A DNA stretch of 64,000 nucleotides, taken from Coprinellus micaceus. Its lineage: Eukaryota > Basidiomycota > Agaricomycetes > Agaricales > Psathyrellaceae. The notes beneath the pieces are model-generated. The model searched no databases, was not told the origin of the DNA, and was given only the letters and a program-made list of their open reading frames with translations. Positions 21,542 to 32,286 of this stretch are shown here, piece by piece. Made by a program: the position numbers and the translations under genes. Location: contig OX596338.1 in assembly GCA_951394405.1 (NCBI GenBank), forward strand, positions 2,356,001-2,420,000. The letters run 5' to 3'. Numbering within the stretch: position 1 is the stretch's first letter; every line of letters starts with the position of its first letter.

Positions 21542-23824
21542 ATGTCTGACGATCTCAAGAGACACCCCGACCCCACAGCCGACCCAGAGAAAGGAGGGCT
21601 AGAAGTCCCTCACGAGTTCGTGCTTCCGCCAGGCAGAGTCGGGGAGACCGCAATCTCAGAGACCAAGACCAATGGCGCCATTATCAAGGAAGTCACCAAC
21701 GCTGCCCCTCGGCCTGCACATCCCCCGCCCAAGCCCAAGCCCAAGGTGTCTAGGTGGATCCTGTGGCAGCTGTGGTTCAACACTTACAGGTAAGTTCGAG
21801 CATAGGGGACGACCTCCACAAAAATTCATTGCATGTTATGACGCAGGAAGTTCTTTGTCCTGTCCTTTGGGCTCAACATGATTGGGTTGGCTCTCGCAGC
21901 ATCTGGTCACTGGCCATATGGGGTCGAGTACACCGGCGCTATCGTGGTCGCAAACTTCAACGTCGCTATTCTCATGCGCAACGAAGTATTCGGTCGCTTG
22001 CTTTACTGGATCGTCAACACCTGTTTCGCAAAGGTACGCTGTGGCGTTTCTCCAATGTCGCATCGTCGTATCTCATACTGTGTGTAAGTGGCCGCCACTT
22101 TGGTTCCGTCTAGGTTGCACATCGGTCCTACAAGTAAGCTCATTGTCCCTGGAGGTTTTTGTGCTCCTGTTGACCACTGTGCTTAGCATCTAGGGGGTAT
22201 TCACAGCGGCTGCGCACTCTCAGGTGTCGCGTGGTTGCTGTTCAAAGTGGTTTGGAACTTCAGGCACATGAAAGTTAGCCACGACTCTATCCTGATCCTA
22301 GGGGTTGTGACCAATGTGGCGGTTATGGTAAGCGCGTTGAGCGCCTTCCCCTGGGTCCGGAATAACCACCACAAGTAAGCGGACCATGGCGAATTGGGAC
22401 CACTAGACAGGTAACTGATCACAATACCCACCTCTAGCGTCTTTGAACGTCACCATCGATTTGTCGGCTGGATAGGTATCATTTTTACCTGTAAGTTCTT
22501 ATCTCGGCGATTCTTTTACTACCTCGGGTGACCCTCCCATCCCCGCCATAAGGGGCCTTCGTCATTCTGGGAAACATCTACGATCCGGTCACAAAGACAT
22601 GGAATCTCGACGGCGTCAATTTGGTCCGACAGCAAGACTTTTGGTTCACGGTGGGGATGACTGTGTTGTGAGTGCTTCCTCCAGAGTTTTGCCGAAAGGG
22701 TGTCGGTCCTGACTGCGAAACTAGCGTTGCCTTACCTTGGTTCTTCGTTCGGGAGGTCCCAGTGGACATTGAATTGGTATGCATCGGTCTGTAGCTCCTA
22801 CTGGGACGGGGTAATAATTTGTTTGTTACCTTAGCCCTCGAGCAAAGTCGCGATCATCAGGTTCGGGAGAGGGATGCAACAAGGTCTTCTCGGACGAATC
22901 AGTCGGTCCTCCATCATGGAGTACCATGCCTTTGGCATAGTGTCGTACGTTGCACCTCTATATTGGCTTCCAACGAAACTAATTGTATTGTCGACATCCA
23001 GGGAGGGACGGCACGCGAAGTACCATTACATGATCGCTGGTGTCCAAGGTGAGGGCCGCACGGACCTTATACCCCGCATCGAGACCGACATTTCTGCTAT
23101 TAGGCGACTTTACGCGGAGTCTCGTCGAAGATCCTCCGAAGACGCTGTGGACCCGAGAGCTCAAGGTTCGGATGCTATTTTTAATTGTCTCCTCGATATC
23201 TTAATCCGATCCGATCGTCATTAGTTTGCAGGTGTATCGAATACCTCGACACTCTACAGGCGCGGCATTCGTGTCTGCACCGGCACCGGCATCGGAGCGG
23301 CATTGTCGACATGCATGCAGTCGCCGTATTGGTACGCTTTCTGACTTAACCTATTTGGCCCTTGCTGATATGGGTGTTTAGGTATCTCATATGGATAGGT
23401 GTGTTGCGTTCATCGGAGTGTGGGGCAGAGTAACTCAACTCTGCTTCTTAGGGTCAAGTCAAGAAAAAACGTTCGGTCCTACGATCAGCGGACTGATCAA
23501 GAAAAACATCGAGCCTGAACGCCTCATGCTCTGGGATAGCAAAGAACGGGGCGGTCGTCCCGACACCATGAAACTCATAAGGGAGGCATACCACTCCTTT
23601 GGTGCTGAAGGTGGGATTCGTTTCCCCGCAATTCCCCTGGACTTTATCTGACCCTCCTCACAGTCGTCTTCGTCACCTCAAATTGGATTGGGAACTCTGA
23701 GATCACCCAGGGGTGCAAAGAAGAAGGCATTCCTTGTTTCGGCACTCTGTGGGACTTCGTGCGTACTACCCCTCTTTCCATATGGCTTGCGACTCATGAA
23801 GGGTGTAGTGAACTCCGCATTTGA
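21542..23824 (+). CDS. TmpA-like multi-pass membrane flavoprotein
   Basis: A gene of many short exons. ATG 21542 opens MSDDLKRHPDPTADPEKGGL, followed by a Pro/Lys stretch and then membrane segments: KFFVLSFGLNMIGLALAASG, CALSGVAWLLFKVVWNF, SILILGVVTNVAVMVSAL, VFERHHRFVGWIGIIFT and WAFVILGNIYDPVTKTWNL. A soluble C-terminal part holds SSKVAIIRFGRGMQQGLLGR, GIRVCTGTGIGAALSTCM, RLMLWDSKERGGRPDTMKLI and NSEITQGCKEEGIPCFGTLW. This pattern matches fungal TmpA proteins and the related C-terminal membrane half of some adenylate-forming enzymes often mislabelled as nonribosomal peptide synthetase 12. TmpA of Aspergillus nidulans affects development. The reductase-like role is inferred. The upstream in-frame extension to 21185 looks non-coding. 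Confidence 0.7.
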
Positions 23825-24070
23825 CGACTGTTTTGATGTACCTTCTGTATCTACCAACCCCACAAGAATGGATTCTTCCAGGTCCGTGAACCCAAATTAG
23901 ACTACTTACATCTCGTACACTATTATAGCTTGGAGCCCTACACACTGTATCAATAGGCACGGACAGCGGTGAATCTGACATTGTCTTCAAATTCGACCCG
24001 CACGGTCGATTCGGACAGCCTCGAGAACTGACATGTTGGCTGAGCGTGGAGTGGTGTCCACCACTGCGCT
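23825..24070. other. Intergenic, 3' of the TmpA-like gene
   Basis: Short stretch before the left arm of the inverted-repeat element. No coding signal seen. Confidence 0.4.
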
Positions 24071-25050
24071 GAATATTATCCGGTAATTTAGGTACATCCA
24101 TGGCAATTTTGCCGGGCGTGGCTAAATATTCAAAGCTGCGCTACAAACTTAACATACACTAGATTCGCAAGTGCCCCTTCTTACAATTCATTATATTCAG
24201 AGTCGCACATGGTGTATATATTCAGTTGAAAATACTCTGCGGGACCGCTCACCCTAAAGCAAACCCCTAACCAGAATCATCTAAAGGCCCAGCAGGACCC
24301 CCCGATACTCGCTCAGAGGTCCGATCTTTATGCGACGAATTTGTGTGGCAATACTGAGCACTCTGGCGGCTCAGGTTCGTGAGCAGAAAAGCTGCGGAAG
24401 CAAGACGCAAGGCGGTGTGCGGAGGAATCAGCCCGAAACGTCCTCTCCTCGTTCCAAAAAATCGAAATCACAATTTTTTTGGCGAGCGAGAGGGCCATTT
24501 TCCTCGCATGCCCTCACCCAGGAGAAACCTCGGAGTATCATACATCTAACCGAGTAAAGGGGGGTCCTGGCCCAACCTACCTTGAACGTTTGAACCTCCC
24601 GCACTACGTTTACAGTTGTCCCCTGGCAAGGCACTGTATGATCCAGAGCACTACATACGCCGGCGAACACATGTAATTTGATTCACCTGGCTTCCGGACC
24701 CCCAGATCTAACCACCCTGGCCTCGTGGCCCGAAACGTCCAACCCGACGGGGCGCCTTTTCTTAAAGTAAATTTGATTTGAGGTCGCCCGATGAGGGTTT
24801 TGAGGCTCCCCAAAGAGAAAAACGGTACTTTGATATGCACCTTCCATCGTACTGATCCAATCATGGAGGGGTGTGGCTTCAGGGCAACCGATGTGCCAGA
24901 ATCAACTCACAGACAGGTTCTAACAAGTTGCAGGGTTTGCCGCAGGTGATTGAATGAACTAAATTCAAGTCTCTGTGCTACTACATTCAATTCAATTGAA
25001 CCCCCCCGGCAAAATTGCCATGGATGTGCCCAAGTTGCCGGGCAATATTC
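24071..25050. mobile_element. Non-autonomous element with ~46-base terminal inverted repeats
   Basis: The bases 24071-24116 (starting gaatattatccggtaattta) match the reverse complement of 25005-25050 (gaatattgcccggcaacttg) over 46 positions with six mismatches; the inner 23, from acatccatggcaattttgcc on, are identical. The two arms bound about 980 bases without a convincing gene. No transposase fragment was seen. This is the layout of a MITE or a deleted DNA transposon. Target-site duplications could not be assigned with confidence, so true ends may lie further out. All six mismatches are transitions, with T or A in the left arm where the right arm, read on the same strand, has C or G. Confidence 0.6.
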
Positions 25051-25290
25051 ACCCTAGAGGGCGGCCACCATTGACAGTGGAGCGTGCCACCTGAATTGCC
25101 TCCCGACCACTGGCAATGTCTCTGGCCGCCGCGGCTGCCTCCTCCTCCACTTGGCTTCCTTGCCCCCAGAGCCCATTGCCACGATAACTACACCTGGTGC
25201 GCTACCCTCCGTTACAGTGGATGTTGAAGAAAGCCCTATAGCCAACCTCTAATAATCAGGTGCATGCCAGGTAGGACGATCAAGATTTTT

Positions 25291-26514
25291 TTAGGGTAGG
25301 TTCTCTTCCAAGATCTGTCCACGGCGAGCTCCCATCCAATGCCACCTCTTGTTGACCTTGATTGGTACATTTGGCTGCAGATTCATGCCTTTTCTCGAAA
25401 GCTCAGTCAATATCCTCGCAATATTCCGGGCATCCTGGGACGACAATGGTCAGACGAGACCATACAGAGCGCAGGGGGACATGAGCTCACGTCAATCCCC
25501 GAATGCTGCCGCCCTTCGAATTCGGATAATCCAAGGGTCTTCAGCTGTCCAGCAATATTCAGTTGCCTCGAGGACAAGCTGGCAAATGGCTGCTAGGAGT
25601 CAGCAAGGTATGTTGTAAGACCCGGGTCAGGGCACATACACGCTTCGCGTTCTGTTTCTTCGATTTTTTTTTGTCGTACGGTGATTGTAGCCTTGTCCAT
25701 TGTAGAACTAGGGATCGCACATCCAAAACGTCACCTTGCATCCAGCTTGGCACGCTAATCTGAAGGTCGAGTTGGTACAGCGTTTCGGGAAAGGATGAGG
25801 AGAGGTAGGACCTTGGATATGAAGCACTGTTTAACGACGAAGTCTCTAACGTCGTATGGGCCGTCGCTGCACCAGCAGAATCGCTCGAGCCTCTCACCGT
25901 CTTCGTTAATGAGCATATGCTTTATCAAGAACTGCTCCAGCTGGGTAAGGGCTTCGGAGAACAGCGGGGCAGAGTCTACTTGAGCCTACCGAGTACACAC
26001 AAAGGGGTAAGTGTCGCCAAGTCAGTTGATGCGAAGTGCTCGGAGAGCCCACCTGTGATATCCCTGTGAGTTCGGTGCAAAACTCTGTGAGGGTGGGTCG
26101 CCAGGTTGGTCGTACGAAGGTTCTGAATTCGTCAACGACCTCTAGCTGACCGGCCGGGGCGCCATCCCCCTTTCCCTCCCATCTCATTAAGCAAACGGGG
26201 AGTTCCTATCCCGGCACAAGATTAGAATATGGATTTCAAGTTGAGAGGAGAGGGCTGTAAAAACGCACGATGATCTCGTTTGGATAGTCGAAGTCAGTGC
26301 CATACTTGCACGTAGCTTCTACATCTAGGACGAGAAACGCGTCCACAGTCTGCTTGGTTCGCTTAAGTGGTTCGCTTCCGTCATCTGTCATCTGTACGGG
26401 TTTCTTTGGGAGAGATGGGCGACGGTTGAAGTGTGGCATAGAGGCAAGAGAATCGTGCCAAAGATCCCTGCCGCGAGCTAGGACACGCAGTATTATATTT
26501 ATTGGGGACCACAT
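25291..26514 (-). CDS. ERI1-like 3'-5' exonuclease (DEDDh, RNase T/D family)
   Basis: Minus-strand exons read KRTKQTVDAFLVLDVEATCK then YGTDFDYPNEII; QLEVVDEFRTFVRPTWRPTL then TEFCTELTGISQ; EALTQLEQFLIKHM; FCWCSDGPYDVRDFVVKQCF; ISVPSWMQGDVLDVRSLVLQ; RQLNIAGQLKTLGLSEFEGR; QHSGIDDARNIARILTELSR; and a C-terminal KVNKRWHWMGARRGQ. Motif I (DVEATC), the SDGPYDVRD region with its Asp, and motif III H-x4-D (HSGIDD) give the DEDDh set of ERI1/3'hExo. The stop is TAA at 25291-25293. Family enzymes trim histone mRNA and 5.8S rRNA 3' ends and degrade small RNA duplexes. There is no SAP domain visible upstream. ATG 26514 or the downstream MPHFNRRP may be the start. Confidence 0.87.
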
Positions 26515-26707
26515 TTGTAGGCCTGCAGTGGGCGAGATGACCGTCAGACCGCGCGATGGTGATGGACGAGAACAACGTCAGGGGTTTGCAATTGTGGGCC
26601 TACGGGTGCCAAATCTGCCACAGCGCCGGCAGATGCGGTGAACCGGGCCACAAAGGGGAGAAAGATCACTGCACGTGCCGCTGCTTTTCTTCAGCTCTCT
26701 CTCTTTC

Positions 26708-27846
26708 ATGATGCCTGGTGGCCGTGGCGACGACTTGGAAGACGATTTCGTGGCAGACGAGCTTGTAGACCTCTCGGAGGAGGAAGGATCTCTCCACGAA
26801 CTTGACGATGATTCCAACGACTATGCCGATGAACCCACACCCGCCGCCGCCGCAAGTCCCACTTCAGACAGTGCCGCGGTTTCAAAGAAGCGGAAACGGA
26901 GAGAGAAGGAGAAGGAGAAAAGGCTAAAGGTGCGTACTCAGCATCATTGCTGTGACCCTGTATTGACGTTTGAAACCGGTTGCCTTTCAAGTAGAAACGG
27001 AAGATGGTTGAAGCAGCCGAACCAAAACAAGAGCTTTCGATCGCTGCTCAAAGCCCAGAGGACATCTCAGAATACCTTGCTACGATCCAGAAGAAATCTT
27101 TCACCGACATGTCGGACATTGAGTTAGACGACATCCGGATACCTTGTGAATACACTTTCTGATTCTCACTCAAGGCTACTGAATTGAATGACTAAAGCGT
27201 TCAATCACTAGCGTCCGCAGTTGCGGATACAACGGCATGGACTAATCCAAGGAGCCTGGATCAGCTTGCAGATTTCGTCATGAAAAGTCAGTCAGTTTAC
27301 GCGTCCCTGAGGGCCCCCATCTCATCTTCCCATCCCAGCTTTGCCTACACTTCGCACTCGTCTTGGACAAAAGCCAAAGTCGACAGGTGCCCCTACGCTC
27401 CTCTTTGTAACTAGCGCTGCTCTCCGCGTAGCGGATGTCGTGCGCATTCTTCGCGATAAGCGACTAAGAGGAGAGAAGGGTGGAGAGGTCGCAAAACTAT
27501 TCGCCAAACACTTCAAACTCTCGGAGCATGTGGACTATTTGCGGAGAACAAGAATCGGCGCCGCTGCTGGTACACCTGGGAGGCTAGGAAAACTGTTAAC
27601 AGAAACGGGTGAGTACATGTCTGCTTGATGAATGGAGGTCGCTGTTAACGACGCATTCCGTGATCAGGGTCCCTCGCCGTTTCTGCACTCACACACATCA
27701 TCCTCGATGTCACTCATCGGGATCCTAAAAACAGGACTCTTCTGGATATCCCCGAGACTCGAGATGAGGTTTTTAAGACTGTCCTTGGCGCCCCATCGGT
27801 GCAGAAAGGCATTAAAGACGGGAAGATCCAAGTAGTTTTGTTCTAG
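26708..27846 (+). CDS. CMS1: CMS1-like 90S pre-ribosome protein
   Basis: Starts MMPGGRGDDLEDDFVADELV with an acidic N-terminal region, then a basic KKRKRREKEKEKRLK. After introns near 26930-26994 and 27147-27212 come PEDISEYLATIQKKSFTDMS, then WTNPRSLDQLADFVMKTLPT, GAPTLLFVTSAALRVADVVR, KGGEVAKLFAKHFKLSEHV and AAAGTPGRLGKLLTETG. The final exon reads LTHIILDVTHRDPKNRTLLD, then IPETRDEVFKTVLG, and ends GKIQVVLF at 27846. The GTPGRL and DVTHRDxK motifs and acidic start are typical of Cms1, which has a helicase-like RecA fold without helicase motifs and joins early nucleolar small-subunit assembly. ATG 26708 or 26711 can start it. Confidence 0.85.
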
Positions 27847-28644
27847 TTTCGTACGTCCCCTGCCCGCCCATCGCCGCGGTAATCAGTACCCTCGACTGGA
27901 AACTTCCATGACCAGTCGTATCGGCTCTCGTCCACCCCCCTTCTGAGTATTTATCCGTGATCTCGGGGCCGTTCAACTCAGACGACTGAACACCCAAGCA
28001 CCTGTGAACGCTCAGCGGTGCAAATCAGCTCCCTTTTCGCCGATCCAGCATCAACCGGGGGTGTCCCTTGAGCCCAACTCCCGATAAACGATGCATTAGT
28101 GTATCGTAGGGAGTGGGGGCGGTGTAGCCACCCCTCCACGCGTCGCAGGATTCTGCTTAGTATGAATTCCTGTTATCGCGAGCGTTCAATTAGGCGCTGA
28201 ATCCTTTTGGTGGCCAAAATGCAGCTACTGCTAACAAACCCGCATTTCATCCTCGCTTCATCGTCGCCTCAGAACTCCTTCGACGGGGTAGAAATTGACC
28301 GATGGAGTGGTGCGTAGCAACCATGCAGACGCCCCTATCCAGCTTAGTCAGCATCGCGTAGCTCATGTAGACGCGTCCGCGTCGTAGAGAGAACCATCAT
28401 CATCCTGCTAGGTGCATCCACGAGCCCCGCGCCCTAGGCGACCGTCCAATGGGTCCCATTCCACCGACAGGTCTGTCACGAACATGCAAACAGGATCGAG
28501 CAACCGACTGGAACGGTCTCGATCCGCCCCTTTTAATAGAAGACGCGAGTTGCGCTTACCTTCGCCCCACAGAGCTGACGGATGAAATAGGTCAAGGGAT
28601 ATCGCCTTGTGCTACTACATATACATACGTGAGACATGGATCTA
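27847..28644. other. Convergent intergenic region, nothing recognised
   Basis: About 800 bases between the CMS1 and F-box-like gene stops. Only short frames of odd composition; no repeat or RNA gene recognised. Confidence 0.4.
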
Positions 28645-30234
28645 CTACCTGACTTCAATGTAGGTATCAGCCAGACACAGAGGTTCGTTCAAGTTCGTGG
28701 TAGCAACCGAAGAGAGTATTTTCCTTGCCCGGACGTACGCCTGGACAGGATGCAGAGAGAATCCGAAAGGAAGGTGAACAAGCTCAACATGAGCCAAATC
28801 AACCAGTGATAGCCCTTTGTCTAGTCTGTATCTCAATGCATCGAAGAAAGAGGAAGGAATATCGACCATATCCAGCGTGAGACGCGATAGCAAGGAAAGT
28901 TCTTCACTCTGGAGGATATATTCCAGATCGTCAGCCCCAAGCTTGACCGCGTGCAACCTGAAGTGGAAGATGCTACACGACGACCGCTGTAGAAAGTCTA
29001 CGAGGTCGTCTGCAAACTGACCAGACTTCAGGTCCAAAACCTCACGCTTTGTCGCAGACGTGTGGCCAACGGATGCTTCAAAGTCGAAGCTAATATCTAG
29101 GGTGGATAGTGCTGGGAGCTGAATAAAACCAGTAATTTCGAGGCCATCAAGCGGGAGCCGTCTGAGCCTCAGTGTCTGGAGACTATGGAGTACGATGTTG
29201 TTTTCGGGTGCATAGATGCTGTCCAACCATGCGTCGTCCAAAGGGTCGGCCAGATCGTGTGTCTTGAAATCAAGAGTTAGAGATGTGAGATTTTCGCAGT
29301 GTTGCAAGACCCTCAATAGTTTAGCTATGTCCCAATCGCATCCAAGAGTGAATGCGGTCAACTGGACAAGGGACCGTGTGGGAATGTGCAGGGTCAGCCC
29401 GTGGTCGGTTTCGGGACGGAATGAGGGGATATCGAGGTGAAAGGATGGGATTGGGGGTAGATACTGAAGGAACGTTGAATTTCGACCTGACGATCCGTGT
29501 TCCTCCCAGTGGTTGCGAACGTTCACGCGAAAAAACGTGACCGAGGCCCAGGGGGGAGATTCTCGAGGCTTTGTGGTCCACAGCCCCTGCATGAGGTTAC
29601 GCAGGGGCGATGAACTGTCACACGATATAACGATAGTCTGGAGCACGGGGCCGTCCTTCAGAAACTTGATGAGATTGGAGGTGGATAAGGCCCAGTACTT
29701 GAACACGCTGGTGTCTGGGGGGTACTCGATTGACAGGGTCTTGGCCATACATCCAGACCGCTGCAACCAGGATTCGGCGTATTCACAATCTTGTGGATGG
29801 CATGGCATCTTGAGTTCATATGATACCCAGAGGCGGTGGGTCACCATCGCTGCTTCTCTCCACGTCTTGCAGACAAGACAGAGGTCGGTGACCCGCCTCC
29901 TATCTTGTGGGGTCAGAGCACTCCCACCGATGGCGAAGGTGAGTATTTCTCCGACCACATCGATGGGTACTCGACGAACGACGGACAACAAGTCCAAGTA
30001 CGCTTGCCGGCCACGCTTCAGCCCTGGAAGCTCCATATTGGCGACATTGATCTTGCCGATTCTCTGTTCCAAGGTGATAATTTCCTGTTCAATGGACTCA
30101 GTCTCCCCTTGAGATGGAGCGTGGTTGCTGATGAACAAGTGAGAGAGAGTTGGGGTAATATCCATGGAGGAGGTCGGTGACCGTTGACGTTGCTGTACAA
30201 CCAGGAATGGTGCGAACATCAGCGGTGTCACCAA
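28645..30234 (-). CDS. F-box-like domain protein of the agaricomycete type
   Basis: One uninterrupted frame of 529 codons, unlike the intron-rich neighbours. Near residues 45-65 lies a short coiled coil (SIEQEIITLEQRIGKINVAN), followed by AYLDLLSVVRRVPIDVVGEI then LTFAIGG and TDLCLVCKTWREAAMVTHRL. This is the usual coiled-coil plus F-box-like opening of a large family in mushroom-forming fungi. The remainder has leucine-rich, repeat-like segments: SLQTLRLRRLPLDGLEITGF, LPALSTLDISFDFE and SLLSRLTLDMVDIPSSFFDA. Such proteins are presumed substrate adaptors of SCF ubiquitin ligases; no substrate can be inferred. ATG 30234 or the inner MDITPTLSHLF may be the start. Confidence 0.75.
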   Translation of the reverse strand: MVTPLMFAPFLVVQQRQRSPTSSMDITPTLSHLFISNHAPSQGETESIEQEIITLEQRIGKINVANMELPGLKRGRQAYLDLLSVVRRVPIDVVGEILTFAIGGSALTPQDRRRVTDLCLVCKTWREAAMVTHRLWVSYELKMPCHPQDCEYAESWLQRSGCMAKTLSIEYPPDTSVFKYWALSTSNLIKFLKDGPVLQTIVISCDSSSPLRNLMQGLWTTKPRESPPWASVTFFRVNVRNHWEEHGSSGRNSTFLQYLPPIPSFHLDIPSFRPETDHGLTLHIPTRSLVQLTAFTLGCDWDIAKLLRVLQHCENLTSLTLDFKTHDLADPLDDAWLDSIYAPENNIVLHSLQTLRLRRLPLDGLEITGFIQLPALSTLDISFDFEASVGHTSATKREVLDLKSGQFADDLVDFLQRSSCSIFHFRLHAVKLGADDLEYILQSEELSLLSRLTLDMVDIPSSFFDALRYRLDKGLSLVDLAHVELVHLPFGFSLHPVQAYVRARKILSSVATTNLNEPLCLADTYIEVR

Positions 30235-30397
30235 TGGTATTCCTCTTTGAAGCGAGCGTTTGAGTCAAGTCCTAGTCACTGTCCTGAGCCGTCTTCTGTC
30301 AAAAATCAAGGCCAAACAAAGCACAAGTTCACTCTTGAGTCTCGCCTCCTGAGTCCTGACTCCCGAGTCTGCTGTGACCTGTCCTAGACTCCTAGGG
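30235..30397. other. Upstream region of the F-box-like gene
   Basis: Contains several copies of gagtc/gactc words (for example in ctcctgagtcctgactcccg near 30344) leading into the inverted-repeat element that follows. No gene seen. Confidence 0.4.
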
Positions 30398-30750
30398 CCC
30401 CTGAATATCCCCCCAAAGGTTAGATATGAAATAGGCCAAAACCCCCTCTTTTGGGGTGGACGGAGATAAACCCAAATAAGGAAATTAGGTGGTGGATGCC
30501 CTATCTAGCCTCCGACTTTTTGGGCCGTTTGGTGGTGCATGTCCTTTCCAGCCTCGGAAATCCAGCCAAATCAGCCAAAAATCGGCCAAAAATGCCGAAA
30601 AATCGCCCGGATGGTGGATGGTGTATCATACCTTTTTGTCAAAACTTCCGTTCTGTGGTGGATGAGGCCTGAAAAATATCTGAGGTTCGGCGGCTTCGGC
30701 GCCCATTTTGTGGTGGATTCATATTCAAGCTCTGGGGGGATATTCAGGGG
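30398..30750. mobile_element. Small MITE-like element with perfect 18-base inverted ends
   Basis: The 18 bases cccctgaatatcccccca at 30398-30415 are matched exactly, in reverse complement, at 30733-30750. Similarity extends outward (gactcct near 30388 and its complement near 30758) and a little inward. The interior is AT-variable with repeated ggtggatg and ggccaaaaat/gccaaaaa words and no gene. Size (about 350-390 bases) and structure fit a non-autonomous DNA element. It lies 50 bases from a tRNA gene. Confidence 0.55.
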
Positions 30751-30800
30751 TCCTACTCCAGACTCCTACACCATGGTTCGGCACGGAGCGTAGCAAAAAT

Positions 30801-30895
30801 GACCACCGCAGGACTCGAACCTGCAACCTTTTGGTGCCTACCGCGGAGCCGTTGAGCCATCGAAGCCAAACGCGCTACCATTGCGCCAGGTAGCC
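30801..30895 (-). tRNA. tRNA-Arg (anticodon TCG inferred), with intron
   Basis: On the minus strand the sequence folds as acceptor GGCTACC paired with GGTGGTC (two G-T pairs), D stem GCGC/GCGC around AATGGTA, anticodon stem TTTGG/CCAAA, variable AGGTT, and T arm GCAGG-TTCGAGT-CCTGC. The anticodon loop reads CTTCGA, then an insert of 24 bases, then A. The insert sits one base 3' of the anticodon, the standard eukaryotic tRNA intron site. The mature length is 71 before CCA, and the inferred anticodon TCG would read CGA. A- and B-box promoter words are inside the gene (D and T arms). Confidence 0.8.
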
Positions 30896-32286
30896 ACATT
30901 GGAGAGGAGAAAGAGCTTATCTGTGAAATAGAGGCCCATCCGGGCACACCTGGACACCGGCCGCACGAGTGTATGGTCTTTGACCGGCAAGGCAGCGGTT
31001 AAGGCAAGATCGAACCTCTCATGGGGGGTTGGAAAAGCTGTATTGCCTAAGGGAGACCGCTGCATATGAAATAATGAGGTGACGCTCGGACAGCCTTCGC
31101 AGAAATGGCACAACCCAAACCGAGGGTTTACTATCGACGACTGTCGTCGCCAGGGGAATAGCACGCAGCCAGGCCCGGTGATAAACGATACGGTAGACGC
31201 GCGTCACGCGCAGGAGAGACTTCAATCGTAGCTTAGTCGCACTTTCGAGGACTGTTGGCTTAGTTGCGCGCGCGCTAAGCGGACTTGGTGATGTCACGGT
31301 GACAGTTATGCGCCGGCAGAGTCCCCTAGTGCCTCAATGAAACGGTAGCGAAGAGGCCTTGGGCTGGGTGATGGTAGGCAGTCGGAGTACGCGATGGTCA
31401 AGACCCTTTTATCCGGTACATATCTTCGTGGTGTGGGGGAGAGGGTAAATGATGGCACCCCCAGTGATGGCACCCCTGGGCATTGTGATGGCACCCCTAA
31501 TGATGAGGGGAATGCCCCTATTTGATCTTTCCCAGCACCATCCCTTGCAATCGTGTAAAGGGAGTCATCATACTACCCTCACGTACCTGTACTTACCTCT
31601 GGCTGAGGAGCTTGAAACTACCCTATTGAACCCGGGGTGTGGATGTCTTGGTCGATAATCATCGGGGGTGAGCGTCTATTTAGATGGAGCCGTACCCCAG
31701 CGCGCGTGCGGTGCACGCAGGCCGACTGGAGAGTCGTAGCTGCCAGGATTTGAGCTACGGTTGCAAGGTTAATGGGATAGACTGGCTAGCTTGAGGCTTT
31801 TCAATTGCGAGAGGAAGAGTCTTCCGGGGCCTCCGAGCTCCTCGGATTGGTGGAGTCTCGCTTTTCGTCCTTTTCCACCTCCTCGAATTCACCCTCAAAA
31901 GAGCTGCCAAAGCTCAGTCCACTTATAGTGTCCAGGAACTTACTACCTGTCCCAGCAGATCGGTTGCACCCCGAGACTTGCTAACCTCCTAACCTGAGGG
32001 ATAGTCCTCAGGATCGCATATGCGCTGAGGTGTCTGAACTGTCAGCCAACGTCGGACTCAGATTGGGCGAATGACGTCGCGATGCTCCCCACAAATAGCG
32101 CTCGCTTACCTGAGTGACTTGAGTATCCGTTGCGTCGACCCGTACATACCACTTCGGCGAGGTGGTGAGGCGCCCTTTATCATCTTAATCAGAACGGGCC
32201 GCCAAAAGCTTCTAGCGCAGGGCCAACGGCTTTGGCAAATGCAAAACTTCGGCCACGGGTGTGCCCGATCACTCAGCTAACTTAAG
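30896..32286. other. Long intergenic stretch
   Basis: No gene was recognised. Minor frames have no domain. It contains the short direct repeat near 31448 listed separately. Confidence 0.4.
31448..31502. repeat. Short direct repeat with unit tgatggcacccc
   Basis: The phrase gatggcaccccc, gatggcacccct and again gatggcacccct recurs three times within 55 bases (starting at about 31451, 31466 and 31487), with spacers of 3 and 9 bases. A simple local duplication; no function is implied. Confidence 0.6.

Noticed and set aside
25419..25440. Phrase caatattccgggc resembling part of the inverted repeat at 25005-25050
   Set aside because: Only about a dozen bases match, and it lies within a coding exon of the ERI1-like gene; probably chance.
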